Below, in pieces: positions 45,434 through 56,648 of a DNA stretch of 64,000 nt. The notes beneath the pieces were generated by a model, which had not been told where the DNA came from, searched no databases, and saw only the letters and a list, made by a program, of their open reading frames with translations. The DNA comes from an uncultured Gammaproteobacteria bacterium (lineage in GTDB: Bacteria > Pseudomonadota > Gammaproteobacteria > Pseudomonadales > Pseudohongiellaceae): NCBI GenBank assembly GCA_903837345.1, contig CAILUG010000037.1, positions 1-64,000 on the forward strand, read 5' to 3'. The translations under genes and the position numbers were made by a program. How positions within the stretch are numbered: position 1 is the stretch's first letter; the number at the start of each line of letters is the position of its first letter.

Positions 45434-47959
45434 ATGGCTGATTTAACCATACAAGACTTGGCCAAGATGGTTGGGGTACCGGTTGAGCGCTTGCTTGAGC
45501 AAATCAAGGAGGCGGGTCTTCCGCAAACTGCCGCTGCCGATCCGATCAACAATGACCAGCGCACCAAGCTGCTCGTGTTCCTTAAAAGTCGCCATGGCGA
45601 CAATTCGGGTGCAGAAACAGCTCCTGGCAAAATCACGCTTAAACGCAAAACCGTAGAAACACTCAAAACTTCCGACAATCAGGGACGCAGCAAAACTGTC
45701 AGCGTGGAAGTGCGCAAAAAACGCACTTACGTGAAGCGCAGTGTCGAGGAAGCGCAGAAAGAAGCAGCAGAAAAAGAAAAACTGCTGGCAGAACAGAAAA
45801 TCCAGGAAGAAGCCGATCGCAAAGTCAGGGAAGCGGCCGAAGCCAAACAGAAACTCGAAGAAGCTGCACGCCCAAGTACCGGTGCTGCCTCGCGAGAGCG
45901 ACCCAAGCCTGGTGCGGAAACCAAGACTGATGCGAAGCCGGAAGCGCGTACTGACGTCAAAGGTGACTTCAAGAAAGGCACTCTGCGCAAAGAATCCAAA
46001 GCTGGCGATGATGATGACGGCAAAGGCCGCAAACCCATCTCCAAAAAGAAAGACAAGGTCCAGGATCCGAAGAAATTCACCAAAGTCCGTTCCAGTGACG
46101 ATTTCGTTCTTGATGCTGACGAGCTCGAAGGCGGCGCACGCTGGCGCGCCAGAAAGAAAATCAACCAGCCCAAGCAGCACCAGTTCGAAATGCCTGCCGA
46201 ATTCATAGCGCGCGAAATAGAAGTGCCGGAGGCAATTACCCTGTCCGACCTGGCCATTCGCATGTCGATCAAATCAGGCGAACTGATAAAAGCCTTGATG
46301 AAAATGGGTGTAATGGCTACCTTGAATCAGGTGCTGGATCAGGATACTTCAGTGCTCTTGGTAGAAGAGCTCGGCCACAAAGCCAAACCCATATCCGCAA
46401 CAGCGCTGGAGGATGATCTGGCCATATCCGTCAAACATGAAGGTATGGAAGTTCCCCGCGCACCGGTGGTGACCGTGATGGGCCACGTGGATCACGGCAA
46501 GACCTCATTGCTTGATCGCATCCGCAAAGCATCGGTTGCTGCGGGTGAGGCTGGCGGCATTACCCAGCACATCGGCGCCTATCATGTGCAAACTCCGCGC
46601 GGCATGGTCACTTTCCTCGATACCCCGGGCCACGCTGCATTCAGCGCGATGCGCTCACGCGGTGCCAAAGCCACCGATATCGTGATCCTGGTGGTTGCGG
46701 CCGATGACGGTGTGATGCCGCAGACTGAAGAAGCCATTCAGCATGCGAAAGCAGCCAATGTCCCGATTGTGGTCGCCATCAACAAGATCGACAAGGAATC
46801 AGCCGATCCCGAGCGTGTAAAAAGCGAACTGGCGAGCAAAGGTGTGCTTCCCGATTCGTGGGGTGGCGATACCCAGTTTATCGAGGTGTCAGCCCATACC
46901 GGCAAAGGCATTGATGAATTGCTCGAAGCAATTTTGCTGCAGGCAGAATTGCTGGAACTGAAAGCAATCATCGACTGCCCGGCCAAAGGTGTGGTGATCG
47001 AATCCAGTCTCGACAAAGGCAGGGGTTCGGTTGCAACCGTACTGGTGCAGAGTGGTTCCCTGAAATTGGGAGACATCGTGCTGGTCGGCCACGAATACGG
47101 CCGCGTCAGGGCCATGCTGGATGAAAATGGCAAACAGATAAGCCAGGCCGGCCCGTCCATTCCGGTCGAAATTCTCGGCTTGAACGGCGCACCGGAAGCC
47201 GGCGACGAATTCCTGGTGGTAGAGAGCGAGAAAAAAGCGCGGGAAGTGGCAGAGTTCCGTCTGCACCGCTTCCGGGAAATCCAGTTGGCGAAACAGCAGG
47301 CAGCCAAAACCGAGTCCATGTTTGCCACCATGGGCATAAGCAACAAGAAAATTCTCAATGTGGTGCTGAAGGCGGATGTACGCGGCTCGCTGGAAGCCAT
47401 CATGTCGACACTGGCCGGACTCGGCAACGAGGAAGTATCCGTCAATGTTGTGGGTTATGGCGTTGGCGGCATTTCCGAAACCGACGTGCAACTGGCGGAA
47501 ACTTCCAAAGCCACCATCATCGGCTTCAATGTGCGTGCCGACAAGGCAGCCAAGGCACTCATTGAGTCGGCTGGTTTGCAGTTGCGTTACTACAGCATCA
47601 TTTACAACCTGATCGATGACATCAAGGCGGTACTTGGTGGCATGCTGTCGCCGGAAGTCAGGGAAGAAATTCTCGGCGTGGCCGAAGTCAGGGACATCTT
47701 CAATTCACCGAAATACGGCGCAATTGCCGGCTCGATGGTGGTTGAAGGTACCATCTATCGCAACAAACCCATTCGCGTGCTGCGTGACAACGTGGTCATC
47801 TATGAAGGTGAGCTTGAGTCACTGCGCCGCTTCAAGGATGAAGCTTCCGAAGTGCGAAGCGGCATGGAATGCGGCATTGGTGTGAAAAACTATACCGATG
47901 TGCGTGTGGGTGACAAGATCGAAGTCTACAACCGTACCAAGGTTGCCCGAACCCTCTAA
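45434..47959 (+). CDS. infB: Translation initiation factor IF-2
   Basis: IF-2 is the GTPase that brings fMet-tRNA to the 30S subunit. The 841-residue product has an N-terminal IF2-N domain, a long charged Lys/Glu/Ala-rich linker (about 95-215), a second IF2-N domain (about 265-315), and the G domain with [15 protein letters not shown] (about 354), DTPGHAAF and NKIDK, then the beta-barrel and tRNA-binding C2 domains ending [15 protein letters not shown]. It is 75 bp after nusA. Confidence 0.98.
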   Translation: MADLTIQDLAKMVGVPVERLLEQIKEAGLPQTAAADPINNDQRTKLLVFLKSRHGDNSGAETAPGKITLKRKTVETLKTSDNQGRSKTVSVEVRKKRTYVKRSVEEAQKEAAEKEKLLAEQKIQEEADRKVREAAEAKQKLEEAARPSTGAASRERPKPGAETKTDAKPEARTDVKGDFKKGTLRKESKAGDDDDGKGRKPISKKKDKVQDPKKFTKVRSSDDFVLDADELEGGARWRARKKINQPKQHQFEMPAEFIAREIEVPEAITLSDLAIRMSIKSGELIKALMKMGVMATLNQVLDQDTSVLLVEELGHKAKPISATALEDDLAISVKHEGMEVPRAPVVTVMGHVDHGKTSLLDRIRKASVAAGEAGGITQHIGAYHVQTPRGMVTFLDTPGHAAFSAMRSRGAKATDIVILVVAADDGVMPQTEEAIQHAKAANVPIVVAINKIDKESADPERVKSELASKGVLPDSWGGDTQFIEVSAHTGKGIDELLEAILLQAELLELKAIIDCPAKGVVIESSLDKGRGSVATVLVQSGSLKLGDIVLVGHEYGRVRAMLDENGKQISQAGPSIPVEILGLNGAPEAGDEFLVVESEKKAREVAEFRLHRFREIQLAKQQAAKTESMFATMGISNKKILNVVLKADVRGSLEAIMSTLAGLGNEEVSVNVVGYGVGGISETDVQLAETSKATIIGFNVRADKAAKALIESAGLQLRYYSIIYNLIDDIKAVLGGMLSPEVREEILGVAEVRDIFNSPKYGAIAGSMVVEGTIYRNKPIRVLRDNVVIYEGELESLRRFKDEASEVRSGMECGIGVKNYTDVRVGDKIEVYNRTKVARTL

Positions 47960-48012
47960 TGTCGGTCCATAGTCCGGACTCCGGTCCGGCTTGACTGCAG
48001 GTTGCTCTCCCC

Positions 48013-48375
48013 ATGCGAAAAGTATCCAATCGTATCGACAGGATCGGAGATGTGATCAAGCAGGATCTGGCGCGGTTGATCCAGACCGAATTGCGTGATC
48101 CACGCCTTGGCATGGTCTCGGTCACCGGTGTGGAGGTGAGTCGTGATCTTGCCCATGCCGATGTGTTTGTCACCGTGCTGGGAGCAGAACCGAAAGCTGC
48201 AGTTGCAGTGCTGGAGAAGGCCAGCGGTTTGCTGCGCAGTTTCCTGGCCAAGCAACTACAGTTGCGCGCCACGCCAAAACTCAAATTCCATTACGATGAA
48301 TCGGTTGAAAAAGGCCGGCATCTGTCGTCTTTGATCGATCAGGCTCTGGAAGCCGACAGCCATTTCGAAAAATGA
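48013..48375 (+). CDS. rbfA: Ribosome-binding factor RbfA
   Basis: RbfA is a KH-type assembly factor that acts on the 30S subunit and cold-shock adaptation. The 120-residue product has RIGDVIKQDLARLIQTELRD near the N-terminus, DLAHADVFVTVLG, and TPKLKFHYDESVEKGRHLSS near the C-terminus, all standard. It is followed by truB. Confidence 0.96.
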   Translation: MRKVSNRIDRIGDVIKQDLARLIQTELRDPRLGMVSVTGVEVSRDLAHADVFVTVLGAEPKAAVAVLEKASGLLRSFLAKQLQLRATPKLKFHYDESVEKGRHLSSLIDQALEADSHFEK

Positions 48376-48419
48376 ACGGCGCCCGGACATGCGGGCGGTG
48401 AAATCAGGAAAGTTTGGCA

Positions 48420-49331
48420 ATGACTTCAAAATTCCCGGTAAACGGCGTACTCATTGTAAACAAGCCTGCCGGGATTTCCTCGAACAAGTGTTTGCAAATT
48501 GCCAAGCGTCTGCTCAATGCTGACAAGGCCGGGCATACCGGCAGCCTGGATCCCCTCGCCTGCGGTGTATTGCCGCTGTGTTTCGGGGAAGCCACCAAAG
48601 TGGCGCAATATCTGCTCGATTCCGACAAGACCTACCGCACGATTGTGCAGCTGGGTATCAAAACCGTCTCGGGTGACCGCGATGGCGCAGTAACGCAAAC
48701 ACGGGAAGTGCCGGAATTTTCAAAGGACAGCATTCTGGCGGTACTGGATGAATTCAAGGGCACCATCACGCAACAACCATCGATCTATTCGGCGCTGAAA
48801 CAGAACGGGGTTCCGCTTTACAAACTGGCAAGAGCCGGCAAGGAAATCATCCCCAAATTCCGCGAAATAAGCATTCATGAACTGGATCTGTTGCGCTGGG
48901 AAAGGCCGGAACTGGAACTGCGTGTCCGCTGCAGCAAAGGCAGCTATATCCGCACTCTTGCCGAAGACATTGGAGAGAAGCTTGGTACCGGTGCCCATGT
49001 AATATTTCTGCAAAGGGAAGCGGCGGGTCCGTTTGACCTGTCCAACAGCATCACACTGGAACAGCTTGAATCGATAGTGACAACCGGAGCAGCCTTGCCC
49101 GCCAATGTACTGCTGCCTGTCGATTTGCCATTGCAGCATTTGCCGGCCTTGCATTTGAACCAGGCAGAAACACGACGCTTGCAACAGGGACAAGTGGTCA
49201 TCCTGGTTACACCTGAGGCTGACGGCATCAAACGGGTATATTGCGACTCTGTCTTCATCGGGATCGGTGAAGTGAAGGCAAACAACGGACTCAGCGCCAA
49301 ACGCCTGCTCAGTTACACAACAACCGTGTGA
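48420..49331 (+). CDS. truB: tRNA pseudouridine-55 synthase TruB
   Basis: TruB makes pseudouridine 55 in the T-loop of tRNAs. The 303-residue product has GVLIVNKPAGISSNKCLQ, the catalytic Asp in GHTGSLDPLACGVLPLCFGE, then TYRTIVQLGIKT and CSKGSYIRTLAEDIG, with a C-terminal PUA-like region. ATG 48420 has AGGAAAG seven bases upstream. In most relatives rpsO follows; here a 9.3-kb block intervenes. Confidence 0.96.
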   Translation: MTSKFPVNGVLIVNKPAGISSNKCLQIAKRLLNADKAGHTGSLDPLACGVLPLCFGEATKVAQYLLDSDKTYRTIVQLGIKTVSGDRDGAVTQTREVPEFSKDSILAVLDEFKGTITQQPSIYSALKQNGVPLYKLARAGKEIIPKFREISIHELDLLRWERPELELRVRCSKGSYIRTLAEDIGEKLGTGAHVIFLQREAAGPFDLSNSITLEQLESIVTTGAALPANVLLPVDLPLQHLPALHLNQAETRRLQQGQVVILVTPEADGIKRVYCDSVFIGIGEVKANNGLSAKRLLSYTTTV

Positions 49332-49337
49332 TCCCCG

Positions 49338-52199
49338 TCATCCGTGTTTTGCCTGCTTGTTTGCATGCAAAGGCGGGTGCATGACTTTTTTCAAATACTG
49401 CCCTGTATACGAGTGTGGCATTTCTATGAGTTGCTCAGGCGTGCCTTTTGCAATGATTTCGCCACCACCATCTCCACCTTCGGGGCCCAGATCCACGATC
49501 CAGTCGGCAGTTTTTATGACATCAAGATTGTGTTCGATGACCACGATGGTGTTGCCTTCATCGCGCAACTTGTGAAGTACGCCCAGCAACTGTTTGATGT
49601 CGTGAAAATGCAGACCGGTAGTGGGTTCATCAAGAATGTAGAGAGTCTGGCCGGTGTCACGTTTGGACAGCTCGCGCGCCAGCTTGACGCGTTGTGCTTC
49701 GCCACCAGACAAGGTGGTGGCTGATTGTCCCAGTTTGATATAGGTGAGTCCTACATCGATCAGCGTCTGCAATTTGCGGGCAATGGCCGGCACTGCATCG
49801 AAAAATTCACGGGCGTCCTCAATTGTCATGTCGAGCACTTCGCAGATGTTCTTGCCCTTGTATTTCACTTCCAGTGTTTCGCGGTTGTAGCGTTTGCTTT
49901 TGCAGACATCGCAGGCCACATAGACATCAGGCAGGAAATGCATCTCGACCTTGACCACGCCATCGCCCTGGCAGGCTTCACAGCGTCCGCCCTTGACGTT
50001 GAAACTGAAACGGCCGGGCTGGTAGCCGCGGGTGCGGGCCTCCTGGGTGCCTGCATAGATATCGCGGATGGGCGTGAAAATGCCGGTATAAGTGGCCGGA
50101 TTGGAACGGGGTGTGCGACCGATCGGGCTCTGGTCTATGTCGACTACCTTGTCGAGCTGTTTCAGGCCGGTCAGATCATCATGGGGAGCAGCATCAAGCG
50201 TGGTAGCACCATTGAGTTCAGTGGCGGCCAGCGGATACAGGGTGTTGTTGATGAGTGTTGATTTGCCGGACCCGGAAACCCCGGTGATGCAGGTCATCAG
50301 GCCAAGCGGAATTTCCAGCGTGACATTTTTCAGGTTGTTGCCGCGTGCGCCACGCAGTACCAGCAACTTTTTCGGGTCGGCCGCATGTCGCTGGTCCGGG
50401 ATTGCAATGAATTCCTTGCCGGCCAGGTAGCGGCCTGTAAGCGAGGCAGGGTTGTTGATGATGTCCATGGGTTTGCCCTGCGCCACGATCCGGCCACCAT
50501 GCACGCCTGCACCTGGGCCGATGTCCAATACATGATCGGCGCTGCGTATGGCATCTTCATCATGTTCAACAACGATCACCGTGTTGCCAATGTCGCGCAG
50601 GTGACGCAAGGTTTTAAGCAACCGGTCATTGTCACGCTGGTGCAGACCGATCGAGGGCTCATCAAGAATATACATGACCCCTACCAGTCCGGCGCCAATC
50701 TGGCTTGCCAGCCGGATACGCTGGGCTTCGCCGCCTGACAGGGTTTCGGCACTGCGGCTGAGCGTCAGATAGTTGAGCCCTACATCCACCAGGAAACGCA
50801 GACGATCCTCGATTTCCTTCAGGATTTTCTCGGCGATGGTGGCTTTGTTGCCGTTGAATTTCAGATTGGCAAAATATCGTGCAGACTCACCGATGGTGAG
50901 ATTGGTGATGGTCGGCAGATTCCTGTTGTCAATCAGCACATGGCGCGCGTCACGGCGCAACCTGGTGCCATTGCAATCGGGGCAGTTGTGCGAACTGAGA
51001 TATTTGGCCAGATCTTCGCGCACCATCTGGGAATCGGTCTCGCGATAACGTCGCTCCATGTTGGGCAGGATGCCTTCAAACGGATGTTTGCGTTTGAAGT
51101 TGTCGCCACGCTCATTGACGAAGCTGAATGCGATCTCCTCAGTGCCGCTGCCATGCAGAATCGCTTTCCGGTGTTTGGCATTCAGCTTCCTGAACGGAGT
51201 TTCAACAGTGAATCCGTAATGTTCAGCCAGGGCGGTGAGCATCTGGAAATAATAGATGTTGCGCCGGTCCCAGCCGCGAATGGCACCTTCGGCCAGTGAC
51301 AGACTGTCGTCGACAATGACGCGTTTCTCGTCAAAAAACTGTTTGAGGCCGAGTCCATCGCAGTTCTCGCAGGCACCGGCCGGATTGTTGAATGAAAACA
51401 GCCGCGGTTCGAGTTCGGCAATGCTGTGCCCGCATTCAGGACAGGCAAACAGGGATGAAAAGATTATTTCCGCGCCATCGCCTGGCTCAAGCGGCGCTAC
51501 CACGGCAATGCCACTGGCTATGTTGAGAGCGGTTTCAAAGGACTCGGCCAGGCGTTGACCCTGGTCAGGCCTTACCTTGAACCTGTCCACCACCACTTCA
51601 ATAGTGTGCTTCTTGTTTTTCTCCAGTTCCGGCGGGTAATCAAGTTCCACCACGATGCCGTTTACGCGGGCCCGTACGAAGCCGTGACTCTTGAGCTCAT
51701 GGAATATATGCAGATGCTCGCCTTTGCGTTCGCGTATCACCGGCGCCAGCAACATCAGGGCTGTGCCTTCCGGCAATGCCAGCACCTGATCCACCATCTG
51801 GCTGACGGTTTGCGCCTGCAGTTTCAGGTTGTGGTCGGGGCAATAGGGATCGCCGACCCTGGCAAACAGCAACCGCAAGTAATCATAGATTTCGGTGATT
51901 GTCCCCACCGTTGAGCGGGGGTTGTGCGAAGTTGATTTCTGCTCGATGGAGATGGCGGGTGACAGGCCGGAAATCTGGTCAACATCCGGCTTTTCCATCA
52001 TGGACAGAAACTGGCGCGCATAGGTGGAAAGTGATTCCACATAGCGGCGCTGACCTTCGGCATACAGCGTGTCGAAGGCCAGGGACGATTTGCCGGACCC
52101 TGACAAACCGGTAATGACCACCAGCTTGTCACGGGGGATCGTGACATCAATGTTTTTGAGGTTGTGGGTGCGGGCACCCCGGACGGTTATCGTATCCAT
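49338..52199 (-). CDS. uvrA: Excinuclease ABC subunit UvrA
   Basis: UvrA is the damage-recognition ATPase of nucleotide excision repair. The 953-residue product has two ABC modules: Walker [10 protein letters not shown] near residue 32 and GVSGSGKST near 650, the signatures [16 protein letters not shown] and [16 protein letters not shown], and zinc-finger cysteines ([13 protein letters not shown] and [13 protein letters not shown]...[10 protein letters not shown]). It is oriented against truB with six bases between stops. It is SOS-controlled in E. coli; I see no clear LexA box upstream. Confidence 0.98.
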   Translation of the reverse strand: MDTITVRGARTHNLKNIDVTIPRDKLVVITGLSGSGKSSLAFDTLYAEGQRRYVESLSTYARQFLSMMEKPDVDQISGLSPAISIEQKSTSHNPRSTVGTITEIYDYLRLLFARVGDPYCPDHNLKLQAQTVSQMVDQVLALPEGTALMLLAPVIRERKGEHLHIFHELKSHGFVRARVNGIVVELDYPPELEKNKKHTIEVVVDRFKVRPDQGQRLAESFETALNIASGIAVVAPLEPGDGAEIIFSSLFACPECGHSIAELEPRLFSFNNPAGACENCDGLGLKQFFDEKRVIVDDSLSLAEGAIRGWDRRNIYYFQMLTALAEHYGFTVETPFRKLNAKHRKAILHGSGTEEIAFSFVNERGDNFKRKHPFEGILPNMERRYRETDSQMVREDLAKYLSSHNCPDCNGTRLRRDARHVLIDNRNLPTITNLTIGESARYFANLKFNGNKATIAEKILKEIEDRLRFLVDVGLNYLTLSRSAETLSGGEAQRIRLASQIGAGLVGVMYILDEPSIGLHQRDNDRLLKTLRHLRDIGNTVIVVEHDEDAIRSADHVLDIGPGAGVHGGRIVAQGKPMDIINNPASLTGRYLAGKEFIAIPDQRHAADPKKLLVLRGARGNNLKNVTLEIPLGLMTCITGVSGSGKSTLINNTLYPLAATELNGATTLDAAPHDDLTGLKQLDKVVDIDQSPIGRTPRSNPATYTGIFTPIRDIYAGTQEARTRGYQPGRFSFNVKGGRCEACQGDGVVKVEMHFLPDVYVACDVCKSKRYNRETLEVKYKGKNICEVLDMTIEDAREFFDAVPAIARKLQTLIDVGLTYIKLGQSATTLSGGEAQRVKLARELSKRDTGQTLYILDEPTTGLHFHDIKQLLGVLHKLRDEGNTIVVIEHNLDVIKTADWIVDLGPEGGDGGGEIIAKGTPEQLIEMPHSYTGQYLKKVMHPPLHANKQAKHG

Positions 52200-52274
52200 C
52201 AGGCATCAATCAGTCGCAAAAAAGCAGCCAAACATTATATGCCTGTCCCCTAAATAAAATCGTATTTTTCGGGT

Positions 52275-52302
52275 TTGATGCTAGACTTGTGGACAATATA
52301 AA
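52275..52302 (+). promoter_or_regulatory. Candidate ssb promoter
   Basis: TTGATG (52275-52280), a 16-bp spacer and TATAAA (52297-52302) lie 20 bp before the ssb ATG in the uvrA-ssb divergent region. Confidence 0.5.
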
Positions 52303-52321
52303 AAGGCTGGTGGAGGCCACT

Positions 52322-52843
52322 ATGGCAAGCAGAGGCGTCAATAAAGTAATCCTGGTGGGTAATGTCGGGCAAGACCCGGAAACCCGCTATATGCCCAATG
52401 GCGGGGCAGTGACCAATCTCAGCATTGCCACCTCCGAAAGCTGGAAAGACAAGAATTCCGGCGAACAGCAGGAGCGCACCGAATGGCACCGTGTGGTGTT
52501 CTATCAGCGGCTGGCCGAGATCGTTGCCGAATATGTGAAAAAGGGTTCCAAACTCTATATTGAAGGCAGTCTGCGCACCCGTTCGTGGGAGCAGGACGGC
52601 GTCAAGCGTTACGCCACGGAAATTATTGCCAGTGAAATGCAAATGCTGGATGGTCGTGGTGAAGGCAAGGGCATGAGTGACGGTGAGGGCGGCCGTGCCA
52701 GTCAGGGTGATGGCGGTTCGCAGGGTGGAGCCTGGAAATCCGGTGGTGCCCGCAGTTCCGGTGCAGGTGGCTCGCGTCAGTCAGCGCCTCCCCCCCAGTC
52801 GGCACCGGAAGTGAACAGTTTCGACGACGATATTCCGTTCTAG
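52322..52843 (+). CDS. ssb: Single-stranded DNA-binding protein SSB
   Basis: SSB coats single-stranded DNA in replication and repair. The 173-residue product has an OB fold ([20 protein letters not shown] through [20 protein letters not shown]), a Gly/Ser-rich linker and the acidic protein-binding tip DDDIPF. ATG 52322 has GGAGG six bases upstream; the frame extends to 52289 but is not needed. It is next to uvrA as in many gammaproteobacteria. Confidence 0.97.
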   Translation: MASRGVNKVILVGNVGQDPETRYMPNGGAVTNLSIATSESWKDKNSGEQQERTEWHRVVFYQRLAEIVAEYVKKGSKLYIEGSLRTRSWEQDGVKRYATEIIASEMQMLDGRGEGKGMSDGEGGRASQGDGGSQGGAWKSGGARSSGAGGSRQSAPPPQSAPEVNSFDDDIPF

Positions 52844-52891
52844 TCGCTGATTACGCGGCCACATGTTGACTACGGCAGATACCAGGGTGCT

Positions 52892-53923
52892 TTGGCAGTG
52901 AAACTGCTCGTGGTGGGTGGCAACAGTGTTGTGGGGGCAGCCTTGCAGACACTGCTGGCAGAGCGGAAAGTCGAACACAAGATCCTGGCCGTCGATGACC
53001 TCCATTTTCCGAAAAAAATGGAACTTGCCAAAGTCGTCAGCCAGTATGCTCCAACACAGATAATCAATGTCGCCAGCTACAGCAATCTTGAACTTGCAGA
53101 AAAAGACGCTGACGCCGCCCGCCTGTGTGACGAACAAAATTCCCTGATACCGGCAGTGCTTGCAGAAGTATGCGCACATCTCGCATTGCCGTTGTTGCAT
53201 CATTCCAGCAGTTTCGTTTTTGACGGCCAGAAGCTGCATCCCTACAGTGAAGATGATCCGGTCAATCCGGTTTGCCGCTATGGCCGCAGCAAGTGGTATG
53301 GTGAACGCTCAATCAGGGATGCGCTGCCGACCCATATCATAGTGCGCACTGACTGGGCTTTCAGCGAGCAGGACGCCGGCTTTTTCCAGAAACATATCGA
53401 CAACTGCAAGGCACAACAGGGTCGACTGGAAATCATGAATCCCCGCTTCAGTCCCACGCCGGCGGCGGATGTGGCAAGGGTGCTGCTCTCCATTGCCCAG
53501 CAGCTGGATTGTGCCGCTGAAGTTTGGGGCACCTACCACTATTGTTCACAGCAGCCATTGACGCAGGAGGCCTTTGTTGAGCAATTCCTGCAGGAAGCAG
53601 GCAAATACGATCCCCAATTGCTGCAGGCCCTGACCAGTCTGCAAGTGGTAAAACTGCCCGTGCGACTGCCATATATCGCCAATACAGTTCTTAACGTGCA
53701 AAAAATATTCGAAACCTTCGGTATCAAGCCGCGAGTGCGCAATCCCGCCATTTCAGCACTGATGCGCCAGCTTTATCATCAACAGGATGCAGAGCCGGCA
53801 CATGAAAAAACAATGGATTTAACCGCAAGGGATGAAAGCCATGCCAGGCCGGCAGTCAATCCACGGAAGCCCAAAACCAGGCGCCGACCTTCCAGAAAAG
53901 TCGTAGTGCAAAAAGCGAAATAA
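52892..53923 (+). CDS. RmlD-like sugar-nucleotide reductase domain protein with basic C-terminal tail
   Basis: The 343-residue product resembles dTDP-4-dehydrorhamnose reductases: LLVVGGNSVVGAALQTLL (nucleotide binding), NVASYSNLELAEKDADAARL, HHSSSFVFDGQKLHPYSEDD and the catalytic-type YGRSKWYGE (Tyr-x-x-x-Lys). The C-terminal 40 residues are strongly basic (RKPKTRRRPSRKVVVQKAK) and not part of the fold. There are no other rhamnose genes nearby, so it may act on another substrate or be a non-catalytic regulator. The start is TTG 52892 or GTG 52898, behind AGGG. Confidence 0.8.
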   Translation: MAVKLLVVGGNSVVGAALQTLLAERKVEHKILAVDDLHFPKKMELAKVVSQYAPTQIINVASYSNLELAEKDADAARLCDEQNSLIPAVLAEVCAHLALPLLHHSSSFVFDGQKLHPYSEDDPVNPVCRYGRSKWYGERSIRDALPTHIIVRTDWAFSEQDAGFFQKHIDNCKAQQGRLEIMNPRFSPTPAADVARVLLSIAQQLDCAAEVWGTYHYCSQQPLTQEAFVEQFLQEAGKYDPQLLQALTSLQVVKLPVRLPYIANTVLNVQKIFETFGIKPRVRNPAISALMRQLYHQQDAEPAHEKTMDLTARDESHARPAVNPRKPKTRRRPSRKVVVQKAK

Positions 53924-54608
53924 TGGTTTTTACAATCAGCCTGAACCAGGTGTCAGGCAGTGAATCCAGGCATAGTTTCGCAAGTATCGTACCGATGATG
54001 CCCATGATCCAGCTCAGCGCAATTACCCCGATATAGGGTGTGTAATCGAAGCCGGCAACCAGATACCCGATTGATTTGAACAGTGCCATGAACAGCAAAG
54101 TGCCGGCAATGGTCGCAACGAATGCATCTTTCCCCAATTTCGAATTCACCATTACAGACTGGAACAATACCCCTGCTCCTGTCACCGTGGAGAGCAGGGT
54201 GTGCGCAAAACCAACCCAGAAAAACGGGTAGGGAATACGTGCGGCCAGATTGCGTGTGGATGCAGATGGGGGTACCCAGCAGAACCACAACAGCACGCAG
54301 CCGAGAATGAATGCGATGTATATTTCCGACAGTCCGAAATAAACATACGTGCCCAGCGCTGCCCCCAGCATTGAGCCCGGAATAAACGGGATCGTGATTT
54401 TCCAGTCGATGTGGCGATAGAACTGCGCTACCCGTGTGATCTGGCCGGCCAGAATCAGTACCCCGTTGAGGGGCACCACAATTGATATTGGCAAAAACAA
54501 TGAAGTGGTGGCCAGAACCAGCAGGCCTCCCCCCAGTCCAGCCAGCGTCGAGAAAAAGCCGCCGAAGAAGCAGATGACTGGGATCAGAAACAACTCGGTC
54601 AGAGACAC
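53856..54608 (-). CDS. TauE/SafE (TSUP) family membrane transporter
   Basis: The product (250 residues from GTG 54608) has about eight hydrophobic segments and the TSUP pattern VICFFGGFFSTLAGLGGGLLVL near the start and a second copy FFWVGFAHTLLSTVTGAGVL. Family members export sulfite, sulfoacetate or other organosulfur anions; the substrate here is unknown. An upstream TTG (54644) would overlap a TATAAT box on this strand, so the GTG is preferred, though its ribosome-binding site is poor. Its 3' end overlaps the RmlD-like gene by 68 bp on the opposite strand. Confidence 0.82.
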   Translation of the reverse strand: MSLTELFLIPVICFFGGFFSTLAGLGGGLLVLATTSLFLPISIVVPLNGVLILAGQITRVAQFYRHIDWKITIPFIPGSMLGAALGTYVYFGLSEIYIAFILGCVLLWFCWVPPSASTRNLAARIPYPFFWVGFAHTLLSTVTGAGVLFQSVMVNSKLGKDAFVATIAGTLLFMALFKSIGYLVAGFDYTPYIGVIALSWIMGIIGTILAKLCLDSLPDTWFRLIVKTIISLFALRLFWKVGAWFWASVD

Positions 54609-54676
54609 AGGAACGACATCATGGCGGTGGCGACTTCGGTACAATAGCGGGGATTATAAAGCAGAGCCGCTCCCCC

Positions 54677-55894
54677 ATGCCCAGCAGTCTTACTCCTGTT
54701 GCCGAAGCCTTGAGCCTTTTGTTGGCATCGGCCCAATGCAAAGCCCCAACCGAGAGAGTTGATTTGAACTCGGCACTCGGACGCGTGCTGGCCAGTGACA
54801 TCAACGCGGCCATGGCCGTGCCTGCGTTCGACAATTCGGCGATGGATGGTTTCGCAGTTGATCATGCCGACTGCAAGGAGCCTGGCATTTCACTGAAAGT
54901 CAGCCAGTACATAAAAGCCGGACATCCGGGACACAGGCTGGAGCAAGGCACTGCTGCGCGCATTTTTACCGGGGCGCCATTGCCGGCTGGCGCCACCGCA
55001 GTCGTGATGCAGGAAAATACCAGCAAGCTTGGCAATGCGGATGTTTGCATACTGCAGGTGCCACGCCCCGGAGAAAATGTCCGGCGAGCAGGGCATGATA
55101 TAGCGGCAGGCAGCCAGGTACTGGGCAGGGGCCACAAGTTGCAACCGCAGGATCTGGGATTGCTGGCCTCACTTGGCCTTGCCACACTCGAAGTGTACAA
55201 ACCGCTGACGGTTGCACTGCTCAATACCGGAGATGAGTTGAAGCAGCAGGGTCAATCCCTGTTGCCAGGCCAGTTGTATGACTCCAACAGTTACACGTTG
55301 TCTGCCTGCTTGCAGCAACTGGGCATGAAGGTAATCAAGGCAGGCATTGTTGGAGATGATTTGCAGGCCACCAAAGCAGCGTTGCAGCAGGCTGCACAGG
55401 GTGCTGACTGTGTGATATCCACAGGTGGCGTCTCTGTAGGGGAAGCCGACTATGTGCGTGAGGCGGTTGATGCGCTTGGCAAACTCAAGCTGTGGAAACT
55501 GGCCATCAAGCCCGGCAAACCCTTTTCATTCGGTCAGGTAGGCCGGGTGCCGTTCTTTGGTTTGCCAGGCAATCCGGTGGCGGTATTCATTACCTTTGCG
55601 ATTCTGGTGAAGCCGTATTTGCTGAAACTGCAAGGTGCCACAGCGAGGGAGCAGCCGTCACTGCGGGTGCGGGCCGGCTTCACGGTGGAAGAGGCCGGCT
55701 CACGCCAGGAATACCTGCGAGTACGATTGCAGCCGACAGTTGATGGTCTTCCAATAGCCCGTTTGTACACGGATCAAAGCTCCAGTGTCCTCACTTCGTT
55801 GTCATGGGCAGACGGGTTGGTTGTGGTACCAGTACGCACCGGGGTACAACCGGGGCAGGAGCTGGAATATCTGCCGTTTCAGGGGCTACTGTGA
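54677..55894 (+). CDS. moeA: Molybdopterin molybdenumtransferase MoeA
   Basis: MoeA inserts molybdate into adenylated molybdopterin. The 405-residue product has PAFDNSAMDGFAVDHAD near residue 50, ARIFTGAPLPAGATAVVMQE, VALLNTGDELKQQGQ, then the MoCF-type ISTGGVSVGEADYV and GLPGNPVAVFITF, with a C-terminal beta domain. No other molybdenum-cofactor gene is in the window. The stop overlaps the next start as GTGA. Confidence 0.95.
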   Translation: MPSSLTPVAEALSLLLASAQCKAPTERVDLNSALGRVLASDINAAMAVPAFDNSAMDGFAVDHADCKEPGISLKVSQYIKAGHPGHRLEQGTAARIFTGAPLPAGATAVVMQENTSKLGNADVCILQVPRPGENVRRAGHDIAAGSQVLGRGHKLQPQDLGLLASLGLATLEVYKPLTVALLNTGDELKQQGQSLLPGQLYDSNSYTLSACLQQLGMKVIKAGIVGDDLQATKAALQQAAQGADCVISTGGVSVGEADYVREAVDALGKLKLWKLAIKPGKPFSFGQVGRVPFFGLPGNPVAVFITFAILVKPYLLKLQGATAREQPSLRVRAGFTVEEAGSRQEYLRVRLQPTVDGLPIARLYTDQSSSVLTSLSWADGLVVVPVRTGVQPGQELEYLPFQGLL

Positions 55895-56637
55895 AATACG
55901 GCCAACGATGTCTGTTGGTGCTGGTACTGCTTTCGATGGCAGCGTGCCACACCGGTTCCAATGTGATTGTCTATGAAGGCAAGCAGGTAGCTGCGCCGGC
56001 GGAACCAGAGCCGGAACCAGTGTTTGTTGATGAGACCCAGTTGCAGAAGCAACGTGTACTGGCCGACATCCTGTTTGACGCCAGGATGGCCTTTGCCGAT
56101 AACAGGCTTATGCTGCCCGCCGGGCGGAATGCCTACGAGCTGTATCAGCAAGTGCTGCGTCTGGATCCGGAAAATACAGTGGCACTGGATGGAATACAGG
56201 AAATAGTACTGCGCTACCTCACCATGGCGGATACAGCAATCCAGCAAGCAGCATTTGAAGATGCTGAGCAGTATCTTGCGCGTGCTGCGCGTTTGAATCC
56301 GGACCGGCCGGAACTGGGTGACGTCAAAGCCAGGCTGGCTGCAGCCAGAAAAAACCGTATAAACGTGCATGAATTGAATCCGGCAGCTCTCCGCTCCAGG
56401 AGTCTGGCAATCATGAATGAGTTGGCAGAAATAGCGCGTCAGCTCCAGTCATCAGGGGGTACTTTTCTTATTCGTGCCCGCACAGACGAGGAGGGTCGCT
56501 GGATTTACAAAACCATGAGTGAGTCAGCAGGCGGAAAGCGCCTGCATGGCAATATCCAGATAGCTCCCACACCCGGCATCGTCATCAGTGTGCCAGCGGG
56601 AGAATCCAGGCCGGCAACCAGGCCACCAAGAGACTGA
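55891..56637 (+). CDS. Putative lipoprotein with TPR-like helical repeats
   Basis: The 248-residue product has a lipoprotein signal (LLSMAAC, Cys about residue 19), a Pro/Glu spacer (APAEPEPEPV) and helical repeats of TPR type (NAYELYQQVLRLDPENTVAL, AFEDAEQYLARAARLNPDRP). The C-terminal 60 residues contain FLIRARTDEEGRWIYKTMSE, reminiscent of OmpA-domain style peptidoglycan-interaction proteins, but no clear match. GTG 55891 overlaps the moeA stop and has AGGGG six bases upstream. Its function is unknown; outer-membrane attachment is predicted. Confidence 0.82.
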   Translation: MKYGQRCLLVLVLLSMAACHTGSNVIVYEGKQVAAPAEPEPEPVFVDETQLQKQRVLADILFDARMAFADNRLMLPAGRNAYELYQQVLRLDPENTVALDGIQEIVLRYLTMADTAIQQAAFEDAEQYLARAARLNPDRPELGDVKARLAAARKNRINVHELNPAALRSRSLAIMNELAEIARQLQSSGGTFLIRARTDEEGRWIYKTMSESAGGKRLHGNIQIAPTPGIVISVPAGESRPATRPPRD

Positions 56638-56648
56638 GAGGAGATTTT

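Noticed and set aside
52200-52321. SOS box between uvrA and ssb
   Set aside because: Expected from E. coli, but no CTGT-N8-ACAG-like sequence was found.
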